Source: Lanius collurio (lineage: Eukaryota; Chordata; Aves; Passeriformes; Laniidae). Taken from it: DNA of 64,000 bases. The first letter of the stretch is position 1; every line of letters starts with the position of its first letter. The translations under genes were made by a program, and so were the position numbers. The stretch spans positions 1,146,414 to 1,210,413 of the forward strand of contig JACBWW010000047.1 in assembly GCA_020086605.1 (NCBI GenBank), given 5' to 3'. This document shows positions 26,111 through 37,867 of the stretch, piece by piece. A model generated the notes under the pieces. That model ran no database searches, had not been told where the DNA came from, and worked only from the letters and a program-made list of their open reading frames with translations.

Positions 26111-26454
26111 TCCTTAGCCAGGTTTTTCTAAACTAAATTTGCCTTTTCCTCCTTGGTTGCTACTGGCATTCTCTTAATTTTTGTCCCAGATTCCGAGGAG
26201 GTTCTGTAACAGAATGAGGATTTGTACACTGGAGTTCTCCTGGGAATGCTGCAGCTGAGATCCCCATTTTCCAGACCTTGCTGCTACTACTTCTGCTTAA
26301 AGACAGAAAGCAACAAGTGTCTTTCTGTCTTTCTCAGCTTTACATTCCCTGCAGGGTGATGACTTCTCTCCATGTCCAAGGTGCTGTTGCAGACTAAGAA
26401 GGATTAGAGCCTGTGAGTAACCCAGTCCCTGAAAATCTTAAGGTTTTACTGTAC

Positions 26455-26498
26455 TGCCTCTTGTTGAGCTTCTCCAGTGGGGACTATTCAGCATCCCA
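26455..26498 (+). repeat. 44-bp direct repeat, copy A
   Basis: This copy matches 27338-27381 at 42 of 44 positions; the only differences are TT versus CC at positions 7-8, and the last 36 bp are identical. The flanks are unrelated. The copies are 883 bp apart and the intervening DNA shows no clear transposon. Confidence 0.9.
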
Positions 26499-27337
26499 AG
26501 TACTTGGAAATAGCAGAATATTTGGGAGCAGTAGTGGTAGGAGATATTGCATTCAGTGAGCTGGGTCAGTCCCTTACAAACTATAAGCCTCCTCCCAGCT
26601 GTAAGCAGATCTGGCACTTGGGGTGTCCTAAGTGAAGGGGCTTTTTCCTCAGGGAGAGTGGAAAGTATCCATGAAAAATCTTCATCAGGTGGCATCTTCC
26701 ATAGGGTTATATGGAGACATTGTGTCTGTGTATTGAAGTGTCATACAGGAATCTGTTTCTCACTGTGGATGTTGCTTCATGCCTAAAGGGATACTTGCAC
26801 TTGTGGAAAACCAGTTGGATGAAACTCTAACAATAATGGCAGAAGGCCATTAGCCAAGTGGCAGCCTTGTTATAGGCTTTCATGTTATTGTGCTCTTGGA
26901 AGATTTTCAACCTTGGCTTCATGGCCCTGCTTATAAAAAAGAAGGGAGAAGTAGGAACTTCAGCATGGTATTACAGCAGAAAAGAAACCCTTCTTGCATT
27001 GTGTGCATTTTATTTCCAAAAAGCATTTCCAGATGGAGTCTTTATGTGCTGCTGGTTTTTTCTTTTGCTCTAATTTGTCATTTAAACAGCAAAGGTAAAT
27101 CTTCTTCAAGGTAAAATTGAATAAATTTAGTAATGCTAGTCATTTAAAAAAAAGAAGTGAAAAAGCAAGTACACAGCAAAGCATTTTTTAAACCACAAAT
27201 CATTTTGGTTCAGGTGTTTTTCCTAAAGATCTACTCCAGGCATTTGTTTGTATCTCCTTCCAGCCTTACACAACAGTACTTGGAAGTGATTTTTAGTAAA
27301 GCAACAAAAAAGAAAATCAGACAAGCCATTATAGTCT

Positions 27338-27381
27338 TGCCTCCCGTTGAGCTTCTCCAGTGGGGACTATTCAGCATCCCA
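27338..27381 (+). repeat. 44-bp direct repeat, copy B
   Basis: This is the partner of 26455-26498 (42/44 identical). It lies about 250 bp before the assembly gap. It could be a recent local duplication or an assembly artefact. Confidence 0.9.
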
Positions 27382-27632
27382 GAATAGCTAAGCTATTGTC
27401 TTCACTCAGTTTTCCTGCCCTGGCAGTACCCATTTTGCAGGGTGACTTTTTAAATGAGGAGCTGACTGTAGTTATTATTATAGGCCTTGGTGATGATCCA
27501 GTGCCTCTACCCAATATCTTGGTAAACCTGGGGAGCTGAGGAAAGCCCACTGTAAATGCAGATATTGCTTACTGTTCCCCAGGACACTTTTCTTTCCTGT
27601 GCCTGAGCTCCTTTAGTCCTTGCTCTCTATGA

Positions 27633-27642
27633 NNNNNNNNNN
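27633..27642. other. Assembly gap (10 N)
   Basis: Ten undetermined bases directly abut a tandem array. The round size suggests a placeholder, so the true missing length is unknown. Confidence 0.98.
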
Positions 27643-27773
27643 TCTCAAAGCTGCAGAGGGTTTGGGTGTCAGAGGTTCTGGTGTCTCAAAGCTGCAGAGG
27701 GTTTGGGTGTCAGAGGTTCTGGTGTCTCAAAGCTGCAGAGGGTTTGGGTGTCAGGGGTTCTGTGTCTCAAAGC
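27643..27773. repeat. 41-bp minisatellite, at least 3.2 copies
   Basis: Units start TCTCAAAGCTGCAGAGGG at 27643, 27684 and 27725. The first two are identical 41-bp copies, the third is 40 bp with minor changes, and a partial fourth begins at 27765. The array starts exactly at the N gap, so it is probably longer and collapsed in the assembly. Open frames through it merely reflect the repeat. Confidence 0.92.
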
Positions 27774-28765
27774 AGATCCCCGGCGGCTGTTGGGAAGCTG
27801 GTGCCTGGTGCACATCAGATGTCTGGGCCTGAGGCAGCAGGGTGGAGGGCTGTGTGCTTAGGCCTGGCACCAACATTTCCTTGCCTCAGGACTCCTTTTG
27901 CATTCAAAATCCAGGCAGCTGAGGTTCCTTCAACAACAGAAGGCAGAGAACTAAGGAAGTGTTGCTGATGGCTAGGGAAATAGGAGGGAAAGCAAATTTA
28001 ACAAGTCTTTCACAGTTAATTGCAGTCTTGAGTAGTGTTTTAAAAATACTTTTGGTAGCTGTTGGATAGTTTACATACTAATGGGGTAGATGGAAATCAT
28101 GCAGAGAAAAGAGTGATTTATAATTTATAATTATTGTGAGATGTTTTGAATTGATAATATGCAGGGAAAGGTTCAAATTTAGTTGCTGCACTAACATTAC
28201 AGACAGCTTTGCAGGCAGCTGCGTTTACATCAGTTGATACTGAAAAGACAGTCGCATGTCTGGCTGAGTATTTTGTAAAGAGGAGTTAGAATACATTTCC
28301 TAAAGACAAAGGCTTTGGATTTCTTGTCTGGCTGTGCATTTTCCTACAGTGCTTTGTAGCTGTTGTACACAGAAATGACCAGAATAACTGCTTTTCAAAA
28401 CTAGTGGGGAGACAAGAGAGTGTGATGTATCTGCTTTGAAACTGGGCATAGTTTATACAACTGGATACTGACTCCTCACAGCTGTAGCAAGTTGCTGAGA
28501 TGTGGAAGACAGTTTAATAGCTGCAAATGTCACTCATGAAAACTTGCTATCTCTAATGCCACAGTCAGTCAAGTTGCTTTTACAGCTCAGTGTATTTTAT
28601 AGCTCAGTAGGGAACTGAATTGTGGGAAGGAATAATATGTTATGTTTTGAAGTTCAGAAGAATATTATTTATCTTTACATAAATGTACCTTTTCTATTAT
28701 TTATGCACTTGTGGAATGGCCAAAGAAAGCCTGCTAATTTTTTTTTAAATGTAATTACCCCACAG

Positions 28766-31237
28766 GATCCTTCAAACCAAAAATGTGGAAGAAAGAAAAC
28801 AGTGTCCTTCAGCAGCATGCCATCAGAGAAGAAAATAAGCAGTGCCAGTGACTGTATCAGCTTTATGCAGGCTGGGTGTGAATTGAAGAAAGTTCGTCCA
28901 AATTCCCGGATTTATAACCGATTTTTTACTCTGGATCCTGACCTGCAGGCTCTTCGCTGGGAGCCTTCCAAGAAGGATCTTGACAAAGCCAAGCTTGATA
29001 TTTCTGCTATAAAAGAAATCAGACTAGGGAAGAACACAGAAACATTCAGGAATAATGGACTTGCAGACCAGATTTCTGAAGACTGTGCACTGTCGGTAAT
29101 TCATGGTGAGAACTATGAGTCCCTTGACTTGGTTGCCAATTCAGCTGATGTGGCCAATATTTGGGTATCAGGATTAAGGTACTTAGTTTCTCGTAGCAAA
29201 CAACCCCTGGACTTGATGGAAAGCAGCCATAATACCCCACGGTTTGCCTGGTTAAAAACTGTATTCGAAGCAGCAGATGTTGATGGCAATGGCATAATGT
29301 TAGAAGATACAGCTGTGGAGCTAATAAAGAAGCTTAACCCCACCTTAAAGGAATCAAAGATTAGATTAAAATTTAAGGAAATTCAGAAGAGCAAAGAGAA
29401 ACTGACAACACGAGTAACAAAAGAAGAGTTTTGTGAAGCATTTAGTGAACTTTGCACGAGACCTGAAGTGTATTTCTTACTTGTTCAGATATCCAAAAAC
29501 AAAGAGTACCTGGATGCCAATGACCTGATGCTGTTTTTAGAGGCTGAGCAAGGAGTGACCCACATAACAGAAGAAATGTGTCTGGATATTATACGCAGGT
29601 ATGAGCTTTCTGAAGAAGGGCGGTTGAAAGGTTTTCTCGCAATTGATGGATTTACTCAATACTTACTGTCCTCCGAATGTGATATTTTTGACCCAGAGCA
29701 CAAAAAAATTGTCCAAGACATGACACAGCCTTTGTCACATTACTACATCAATGCATCCCACAATACATATCTAATAGAAGACCAGCTCAGAGGGCCAGCT
29801 GATATCAATGGTTATGTCAGAGCTTTAAAGATGAGCTGCCGGAGTATTGAACTGGATGTGTGTGACGGCCCAGATAATGAACCCATTATTTGTAACCGCA
29901 ACAACATGACATCCCCTCTTGCCTTTCGAAATGTCATTGAGGTAATAAACAAATTGGCCTTCTTTGCCTCAGAATACCCTCTTATTCTCTGCTTGGGGAA
30001 CCACTGCTCTGTACAGCAGCAGAAGGTGATGGTGCAACATATGAAAAGGATCTTTGGAAACAAACTGTACAGAGAGGCACCTTTATCCTCAGAAGCCTAC
30101 CTCCCATCCCCTGAGAAACTGAAAATGAAGATCATTGTGAAGGGGAAGAAACTGCCCTGTGACCAGGATGTGTTAGAAGGAGAGGTCACAGATGAAGATG
30201 AAGAGGCTGAAATATCCCGAAGACTGTCAGAGGACTTCTCAAGGGAACCGAAGTTGATCTGGCTCTGCAGGGAATTGTCTGACTTGGTGTCCCTATGCAA
30301 ATCTGTCCAATATAAAGACTTTGAGACATCCATGAAATCTCAAAATTATTGGGAAATGTGTTCCTTCAGTGAGGCAGAAGCCAGTCGGATTGCAAATGAA
30401 TACCCTGAAGATTTTGTTAACTACAACAAAAAATTTCTGTCCAGGGTATACCCGAGTGCTATGAGGATAGACTCCAGTAACTTAAATCCTCAAGATTTTT
30501 GGAACTGTGGTTGCCAGATAGTGGCAATGAACTATCAGACCCCAGGGCCCATGATGGACCTACACACTGGTTGGTTTCTACAGAACGGGGGATGCGGGTA
30601 CGTTCTCAGGCCTTCGGTGATGCGTGACGAAGTGTCCTACTTCAGTGCAAATACCAAGGGTATTGTTCCGGGGGTCTCCCCCCAGGTCCTACATGTCAAA
30701 ATTATCAGTGGGCAGAATTTTCCAAAGCCCAAGGGTGCATGTGCAAAAGGGGATGTCATAGACCCCTATGTCTGCATAGAAATACATGGGATTCCTGCAG
30801 ACTGCACCGAACAAAGAACTAAAACTGTGCAGCAAAACAGTGATAACCCTATTTTTGATGAAAGCTTTGAGTTCCAGATCAATCTACCAGAGCTGGCGAT
30901 GATCCGCTTTGTTGTTTTGGATGATGACTACATTGGGGATGAGTTCATAGGGCAGTACACCATCCCTCTGGAGTGCTTACAGCCTGGGTACAGGCACATA
31001 CCCCTGCGCTCCTTTGTGGGAGACATCATGGAGCACGTTACCCTCTTTGTTCACATTGCAATAACCAACCGAAGTGGAGGCGGGAAGGCACAAAAGCGCA
31101 GCCTCTCAGCGAGGATAGGGAAGAAAGCACGGGAGTACACCATGCTGAGGAACACTGGTCTCAAGACTATTGATGACATCTTTAAGCTGGCAGTGCATCC
31201 ATTGCGAGAGGCTACTGACATGAGAGAAAATATGCAG
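28766..31237 (+). CDS. PLCL1: PLCL1 exon 2: inactive phospholipase C-like protein, PH/EF/X/Y/C2
   Basis: This 824-codon exon encodes most of PLCL1 (PRIP-1), a cytosolic Ins(1,4,5)P3-binding scaffold that in mammals binds PP1, PP2A, GABARAP and GABA-A receptor beta subunits. Exon-local residues: PP1-binding KTVSF 11-15; PH domain about 35-145; EF-hand region about 160-300 with loop [12 protein letters not shown] at 171-182; X-box about 318-462; acidic linker 471-482; Y-box about 500-615; C2 about 640-765. In the X-box the first catalytic His (H332) and the E362/D364 pair remain. The positions equal to PLC-delta1 His356 and Glu390 are Asn377 and Gly411, so lipase activity should be absent, as known for the family. 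The match is closer to PLCL1 than PLCL2 ([20 protein letters not shown]). The start was chosen at the AG|GAT acceptor; the end is CAG|gtatga. Both borders are phase 0. Confidence 0.97.
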
Positions 31238-33342
31238 GTATGAGACTTCCATTGTGTGTCTTGATGTGTCCTGGATGTGGAAGTGGAAGTTCTGGTGTGA
31301 ACTGCTGGTAGGGCAGGCTTGCTGAAGCTGGTGAAGCTTCAGACCCACAGCTCTTGTCAATCTTTAAATGGACATTGGCAGGCTGATAGTTACAGATACT
31401 AACTAACAAGCAAATGTAGGATTAGACAGAAACATTTTAAAAATGAGTTTTTAAAAATCATACCCTCTCTATGTTTTATTGGATATTTTTTCCTGAGAAA
31501 GCAACATTGAGGGTACATTTCTCTTCTCTGCCTCCAGTCTCAAATACTTCCTCATTTGGATGAGTATAAGAAGCTGTCAGTGGATGTGTCATTAAGGTCT
31601 TGTCTGCACCAAAGAAATGCCCTGTGCAAAGAGCAGCATGTTTTTTTGAATGTGTGTTGCCACTGTTTGCCCCAGGGCTGCAGATGTTTGACACAGGCAC
31701 TGAATGCCAGTTGGATTGCAGTTTCCTCCCTGCTGAATATCTCTTTTGTCTCAGCTGGTTGAGGGCTGGCACAGATGCCAGTGCCACAACTTGGCTCAGA
31801 GGGTGCCAGGGCACTCTGTCCCTGCTCCATACAGCCGAGCCTGCTGTGGGCAGCAGCATCAGGGCCCAGGTGCACAGGCACTGTCACAGGGCTTGGGTTA
31901 GACCTGCATGGCTGGCAGGATTGGCAGGATGTGAAGTTGGCAGCAAGGCCAAACAAAAAAATGCCCAGTGCTCTCTTCTGTGGTGGGGGTGACTGCAAGT
32001 TTATTAAAGGACAGCTCAATTCAGAGCTTCAGGCACTGCCTAGAAACAAAACTGAGTAGCCCTAAACAATGAGTTTTCCTTAATAATAGCTGGAGTCGGC
32101 CGTAGCTATCTCCTTGGTAAAGATACAGAAACAGTTCATTTTTTTTTTTTCTCTTGAAAACAGGAGAAAAATGCATAGCTCTTCATTGACCCCACTCTTC
32201 TGGATGGAGTCTAAAGCAAATGAAATGTTGACAGCTGGAAAAGTTTACAAAATGACATAAGCTTTAAATAACTCTCAAAGGAATAGTCTCAGCATATTTT
32301 TAAGAATGAGAGACTCTTCCCAGCCTTTCCTTTCCTTCAGGCCTTGAAAGTAGCTAGCTTGAACTGCTGACTCCACCTTCTGTCTAGGTCAGGCACTATA
32401 TATGAGCTATATAAATGAAAATATTCTGATTTTGACTCAGAAACAGCATTAATGTACTTTCCAAGCAAAAGTTCAGTAAAAGATCATGTTCTGGGGAATG
32501 CTGTGTAAAGACATAGTTTTGGATTTAACTGCATGCTCTCAGATTTAATTATTGAAAAAAACCATCTATTACTTAGCGAAGTATTGTCTGATGATTGGTT
32601 TTTTTTCAGCAAGTTGTGGGAGGAACATTTGCAAGGTATGGGTTGTTATAATACTCTTGGGTTTTGTACATCTTGGTCACTCCTTGTACGACTGAAGAAG
32701 CTAAATGATGGGTGCATGTCAGCTGTATATCCTCTGACCTGATAAATAAATAAATCCTGGCGTGTCAGTTTGGTTTGACCTGCATAGCCAGTATTGATTT
32801 TCCTACATGGGACCTATGAAGGGGAAAGAATGTTTCTGTTTCTTTATGATGTGGTAATGTAAGGCTGAGTTTTTCCTGCTTGCCTTTCCCATGGGAAATA
32901 CAAGGTCTGTCAAACTTGTTCTTGCTGGAGGATGATAATGATGGGAGAACAAGCTGATTACAGCATCAAAAGCGATTGGAGTCTAAGAAGTTGGTAAGAA
33001 AAATAGCATTTTAGGCTGATGGTTTAATATGCTGGGGAAAATAAGTTGTCCCTGTTAGAGCTGGATTTGCAATGCAAAGTTGCTGAGGAGCTGGCAGCTG
33101 GGATGCCTGAGCCTGGGAGAAAGCTGGAGCTGGCGGCAGGCTTCGGGACAGAGAATGGGGCTGGCAGGGAATTCCTGTGTGAGATGGAATCCCGTGCTCC
33201 ATGGCGGGGCCGGTGAAGAGCGGGATAGTGCTGCCTCACATCAGAGGGGAGCAGAAAGGGCTGTCAAGGTAATGGCAGGTGTGGGGGGGGGACTGAGTGG
33301 TGAGTGGCAGCATGTGCTGAAGTGTTTGTGTCCCTTCCCCAG
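31238..33342 (+). other. PLCL1: PLCL1 intron 2
   Basis: This 2,105-bp phase-0 intron begins gtatga and ends cccttccccag. It contains a TAAA microsatellite at 32742-32755 and no recognisable gene or transposon. If retained, translation would stop one codon after the exon (GTA TGA). Confidence 0.95.
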
Positions 33343-33546
33343 AATGCCATGGTGTCGGTGAAGGAGCTGTGTGGGCTGCCGCCCATCGCCAGCCTCAAGC
33401 AGTGCATCCTGACCCTGTCCTCGCGCCTCGTGAGCAGCGACAACGTGCCCTCCGTGGCCCTCTGCATGAAGGACACCTTTCCTTACCTGGAGCCTCTGGG
33501 GACCGTGCCCGACGTGCAGAAAAAGGTCCTGGCAGCGTATGACCTG
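33343..33546 (+). CDS. PLCL1: PLCL1 exon 3
   Basis: A 68-codon phase-0 exon begins NAMVSVKELCGLPPIASLKQ and ends VLAAYDL before gtaggc. It continues directly from ENMQ of exon 2 and matches the vertebrate PLCL1 segment just after the C2 domain, containing the conserved FPYLEPLG. It belongs to the C-terminal region specific to PLC-like proteins. The exon is unusually GC-rich with 13 CpG in 204 bp, mostly at or across third positions, unlike exon 2. The open frame continues into the intron to 33903, but the donor is good and the extra translation is not conserved. Confidence 0.95.
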
Positions 33547-36500
33547 GTAGGCACTTGGGCACTGCTACCTCTGCTTTTCCCTGCTGTTGTGAATGGGGCC
33601 CACTGTGCCTGCTGGCTTTCACACACCCAAGTGGTGCAGTTAAATAAACAAGGCTTTTCAAATGACTCGGGCTCTGCAAGGTTGGCCTTTAATCACCACA
33701 ATGCCACACTGGGCTTTTTGTCATTGTTTCCTTTTTTAAACACAGTTGTGGCTAACACAGGTTGGCATTTGAAGAGGACTTTGTTTACAAAACTAGCAGC
33801 AATTCAGCCTGTACTGGCATTGTTAGTCCTTGTCCTTGGGAAGTGGCAAGATTTGTGTGCTGGCCTTTGCTGGCCTCCCTGCAGCAGAGCACAAGGCCAT
33901 TAGATAGGGAGCTGCAGCATGGGAGTTCCCACGCAAAGCTGAGCCCTCCCTTTCCCTAGGCTTTGCAGCAGCACTGTTAAGTACTGTCCCTGTCAGATCA
34001 ACTCAGTGTTGCTCTTGGGGAGGGCATGGCAGAGTTGGAAGGGAAGGTTAAAATGCCATTTTCTTGCGTGGGGAAGGAGAGTTCAGTGCAGGAATGTACA
34101 GGAGTGCTTATACAAATGCAGAGACACGAACTGGAGTCATTCCAGATGAGTGCTGCTGCTCATTGTATGACATATGTCACTGCTGTGGGTGACTGAGCAA
34201 CAGCTGTGCGTGACTTCCAGCAGCAGAAGTTGCTGTCACACTGTGCCTCTTGGGCCATGGGGGTGCCCTGCTGCTTCCCGTCCTTTTTGACGGTCTGCAG
34301 CAACCCATAGCAAGATGCACAGTTCTGCCAAGCCTGACTTAAATATTGCACTGTGGCAGCCAGACTGAATCACAGCTCGTGTTAAGAGGACAGCAGTTAT
34401 TTCTGCAGCTTGTGTTCACAAGGAAGAAAATGGTAAATAATGCAGGGAGTATCAAATTGCTTTCAGAAACCCTGATGTGTTGCAAAGAGTGATCGCAGCT
34501 TTGACCAACTATTCAATGTGCCAAATGCTCACCTCCTTTCCATCTCACTTCTTCCCTTTATAGCACACTTTTCAAGAGAAAATCAGCTTGTGGGGTGGGG
34601 AAGACACTGATGGTGATTAAAACAGAAATACTAAAAGTACTCTGAAATAACCCCTAGGTTCCTTCCAGAGTAGTTTCTATTACTTGGGAGTGATTAAGTT
34701 ATAGTAATAAAATGCCAGCTGTAACAATACCAGAACAAGGATTTGCAAATCCAGTTGATTGCCTTATTTAAGATGGAACTTTCTTGGGGTAGGTTTGTTA
34801 CATGGTGTCATGTCTTTCTGAAAGAGCAAATACCACATAAGTAAGAGATTTTTCTGTCTTTGGAGGCCTGCTTAATGGAGTTTTACCAAAATGAATGTGT
34901 CATCTCTTATCTTTGTAATTAGATACTGAAGAGTACACATGGGACTTTTCAAGGCCTCCTTGTTCTCTGGAAACAGTTTTTCAATTTAAATAGGTGAAAG
35001 GCCTTTTTTAGGATGCAGACAAAAACACTTGTATGACTGTTTTAAGTAATGGTTGTTCTCACCTTTGTCTCCAATGGGGGAAGATGTAACTTGAATGTCA
35101 GGAGAGCGTGCAAACAGTTTAAAATCAGAGAGAGTTGTGCCTTCCCTATGTAAGGATGTAGTGATCTGAGATAGAGTTCTGTTAGGGAGAACATGATACT
35201 TTTTTTCCCCACTTTGGCTGTGACTGCCTCTTACTTGCTAAAACTATTTGCTTCTGAAAAAGAAAGCTGGATTTAATAAGTGGTTTTGCTACATTTTGGA
35301 TGTTTGCCTTTTGAGACAATGCCAACAGCAGAATATTGAAATCTATTTAGCCTTTTCTGTGTTTGAATAAATGAACTGTCTCTATCAATCTTGATACTTG
35401 AAATCACAGTGTGGGAAGGGGTTTGCATTTTGAATGTTGACAAGGGGCTTTTCCTTGCTGTATAATGACTTCATATATTCCAGGGTGTATTTCTTTTTAA
35501 TAATTTTTTTTTGTGCAAATGAAAGCACAAGGAGATACTGTTGGAAAGCAATACAAAATATTTTAGCCTATTTATTAATTTTAATTCAAGATATACTACA
35601 GTTCAGCCTTTCATATTGTTGATAATTATGGCTTCAAGGAACTGGATCCACAAGTGCTTGCTGCATGTCTCTTCATTTCAAAGCACTTTTTGAATGAATA
35701 GGCTTATAAGACCATTTTAAAATGCATAAAATAAAATCTGTTTATATTGGCCTGTCTCTTGTATGAACAGACTATACTTCATAATTCCTTTTACAGTAAA
35801 ATGGAAAAAAGTTTGACCCTAAATCTCACAGTGTGACTGCATGTCTGCCTCACTCACTGGGCCCCACAGCACAGGGACCTTGAGTGCTGGGCAAACGCTT
35901 CCTCACCACCTCTGAAAACACTACATGAGCCACATTCTTTAAAAAGTATTCTTTGAGAATAATTTCTGATAAAAACAGCCCTAATGTGTTAGAATTTTTT
36001 CCCCTTACAGAAAATTGCTAACTGAATATACCATTTTATTTTTCTATGGAAAGTATAGACTGCCTTGTGTGTTTTATGGGGCATGAACAGGGCTGAGGGA
36101 AATGGAGGTGCAAATGCTCAGAGACCTGCCACAATGATCTGGAAAACAATTAACTGTCTGTTCCCTCCTGCTCAGCCCTTGTCAGCTGTGAGATAGACAG
36201 AGACCCCTCTGTGCAGGTTGTTTGTTTTTTCCTGGGCAATTAATTTTACCATTGTACTCTGCATTAAATATTTTATTTTGAAAGAGACCTTATTAGAATA
36301 AAATTTAATGTGCTTTGTTTAAGGAACCAGAACAGTTTTTCAGGACTGTGTTTCTCTCATTTTATGGTGGCACTGCAGTGGCATAGGAGGTTATATGGTT
36401 GGCCATGTCTCAAGGAGGAAGAGGCTTCACTGGTAATACTGGGTTGTATGGGAGTTTCTGCAGAGGAGAGCAGGGAACAGGGTTTACCAAAACCAAGAAA

Positions 36501-37099
36501 ATAAGGTGGACTGTTGACAATACACAGACAGCATTTTTGAAGCATGTCAATGATCAGAAATGCAGTGTAGAATGGTTAATTTCAATTTACAGCTTTAGTT
36601 GGTACCATACATAGAGAGTGATGAATGGATTCAGGTCATGTTGTCATTGCTTCCTACACATACATGTCCTAGGATATAGTGTCCCCTGTCACTGTCAGAG
36701 TTGTTCTTCAGAGCTTTCCTTCCCATGAGGAAGGGCTCTTGCTCTGCTTCTCTGTGTGCTCCCCCTTGTCAGTGGCTGCTCAGGTGGGCAGCATGTGCAG
36801 TGTGCCTCACAACCTGTCAAATTAATGCTGGTGTTCTTTGATCACACCTAAAAAAGGAGTTACTCCATGTGAAGAGAAGGGATGAGGCCCAGCTGGACCT
36901 GACAGATGGTTGAGTTATTCATTGCAAACGGTTATCCCGTGAAGTTAGGATTTTTTTTGGTTGAGAATTGTTTGGAAACAGATTGTGGTTACTCTATCTG
37001 CACAATATATTCATGTGCTGATGCAAGCGTGCATGAACTCAGGGACACTTGTGCACTTTGCATTTCAGTTATTGGTTAAGTTATTATTTTCCTCCAAGA

Positions 37100-37120
37100 T
37101 CAAATGATTTAATCATTTGA
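37100..37120. promoter_or_regulatory. Perfect AT-rich palindrome with homeodomain-like half sites
   Basis: TCAAATGATT and AATCATTTGA are exact inverted copies around a single T. Each half carries an ATGATT/AATCAT core like homeodomain or POU sites, so a dimer site is possible. Function is inferred only. Confidence 0.3.
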
Positions 37121-37859
37121 AAATCAAAAGCAGTAAACAAGTGATAATAAATGTTCTTGGTTTTACCCAATCTCCTGGCTCGTGTGTGTACAGAAATTTT
37201 TCTAAGAAAAATGAGATCTCCAAGTTATCTTTACATGCTTTCAAGTCATAAATAACAAGAAGTGTAAAAAAGGTTCAGCAATGAGGCAGTTTATTATAAA
37301 AACTCACACTGACAATTACGTTTTTCTCTGTATTCAAGCCTGATCTTGCTATGTTGAAGCAGGTAGTTATGGAGGGACAGGGTGGCTGCAGGTACTTCTG
37401 GGAGATGGCAGGGTAGTTAAGAATGTCTTGGCCAATGTGGAGATGGATTGGGAATTTTTGAGAGGAGAAGAAGCATCTGTGAGGTTGCTGGGAAATAAGT
37501 TGAGGTACTTAAGGGCAGTAGTTTTGTTGACATGGGTGTTGGTCCATGCACACTAGCAGAGGTCTGCTGAGGTGTGTGTGTGAGGTGAAGTGTTCTTTGT
37601 CTGCTGTTCTTTCATATTCAGTCTTTTTGGGCTTGTCTTGTTGCAGGCATGACTTTATTCCCAGGAAGAAAGTCCCTTTTCCCAGTTATTATGTAAATGC
37701 AAAATGACTAAGTAGATTTTTGTGAGCTTTTTTCACTGAAATTCATACCTCAGCTGGGATAGTCATCCCCAGAGAAACATTTTTCACAATTCTCTAAGCA
37801 GCTGAAGACAAGGGATTGCAGAGCAGAGCATCCTCTGCCAAAGAAGTGTCGTAATGCAC

Positions 37860-37867
37860 TGACGTCA
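37860..37867. promoter_or_regulatory. CRE core TGACGTCA
   Basis: This is a full 8-bp consensus CRE in intron 3, the second one in the window. The flanks are not palindromic. Chance occurrence of an 8-mer is plausible in 64 kb, though CpG depletion makes it less frequent. Confidence 0.3.

Larger units (their letters stand above)
1..28765 (+). other. PLCL1: PLCL1 intron 1 (3' portion)
   Basis: This stretch precedes the first recognisable PLCL1 exon and ends in a good acceptor: a T-rich tract at 28739-28747 followed by ccccacag at 28758-28765. PLCL1 in other vertebrates has a short first coding exon separated from a very large second coding exon by a very long first intron, so the stretch is inferred to be intron 1. 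I saw no PLCL1 exon 1 and no conserved protein in its ORFs. Recognisable content is limited to the LTR, CR1 fossils, tandem repeats and palindromes listed separately. The remaining stretches (about 1-4730, 5800-8690, 9620-24130 and 27800-28620) show only ordinary AT-rich intronic sequence. Unannotated lncRNAs or enhancers inside it cannot be excluded. Confidence 0.8.

Noticed and set aside
27620..27968. Open frames through the minisatellite
   Set aside because: Their repeated peptide reflects the 41-bp tandem unit and crosses the N gap; not a gene.
28622..28765. First 48 codons of the long open frame treated as PLCL1 protein
   Set aside because: They begin with GTG, bear no likeness to PLCL1, and end at a strong splice acceptor; the sequence from 28766 on matches PLCL1 exactly where exon 2 should start.
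31552..32019. 155-codon minus-strand open frame in intron 2
   Set aside because: No recognisable domain and overlapping frames on the other strand; chance ORF.
33547..33903. Continuation of the exon 3 reading frame into the intron
   Set aside because: A good donor (gtaggc) follows AYDL and the next conserved residues are found in exon 4 at 43093; the extension is not family-like.
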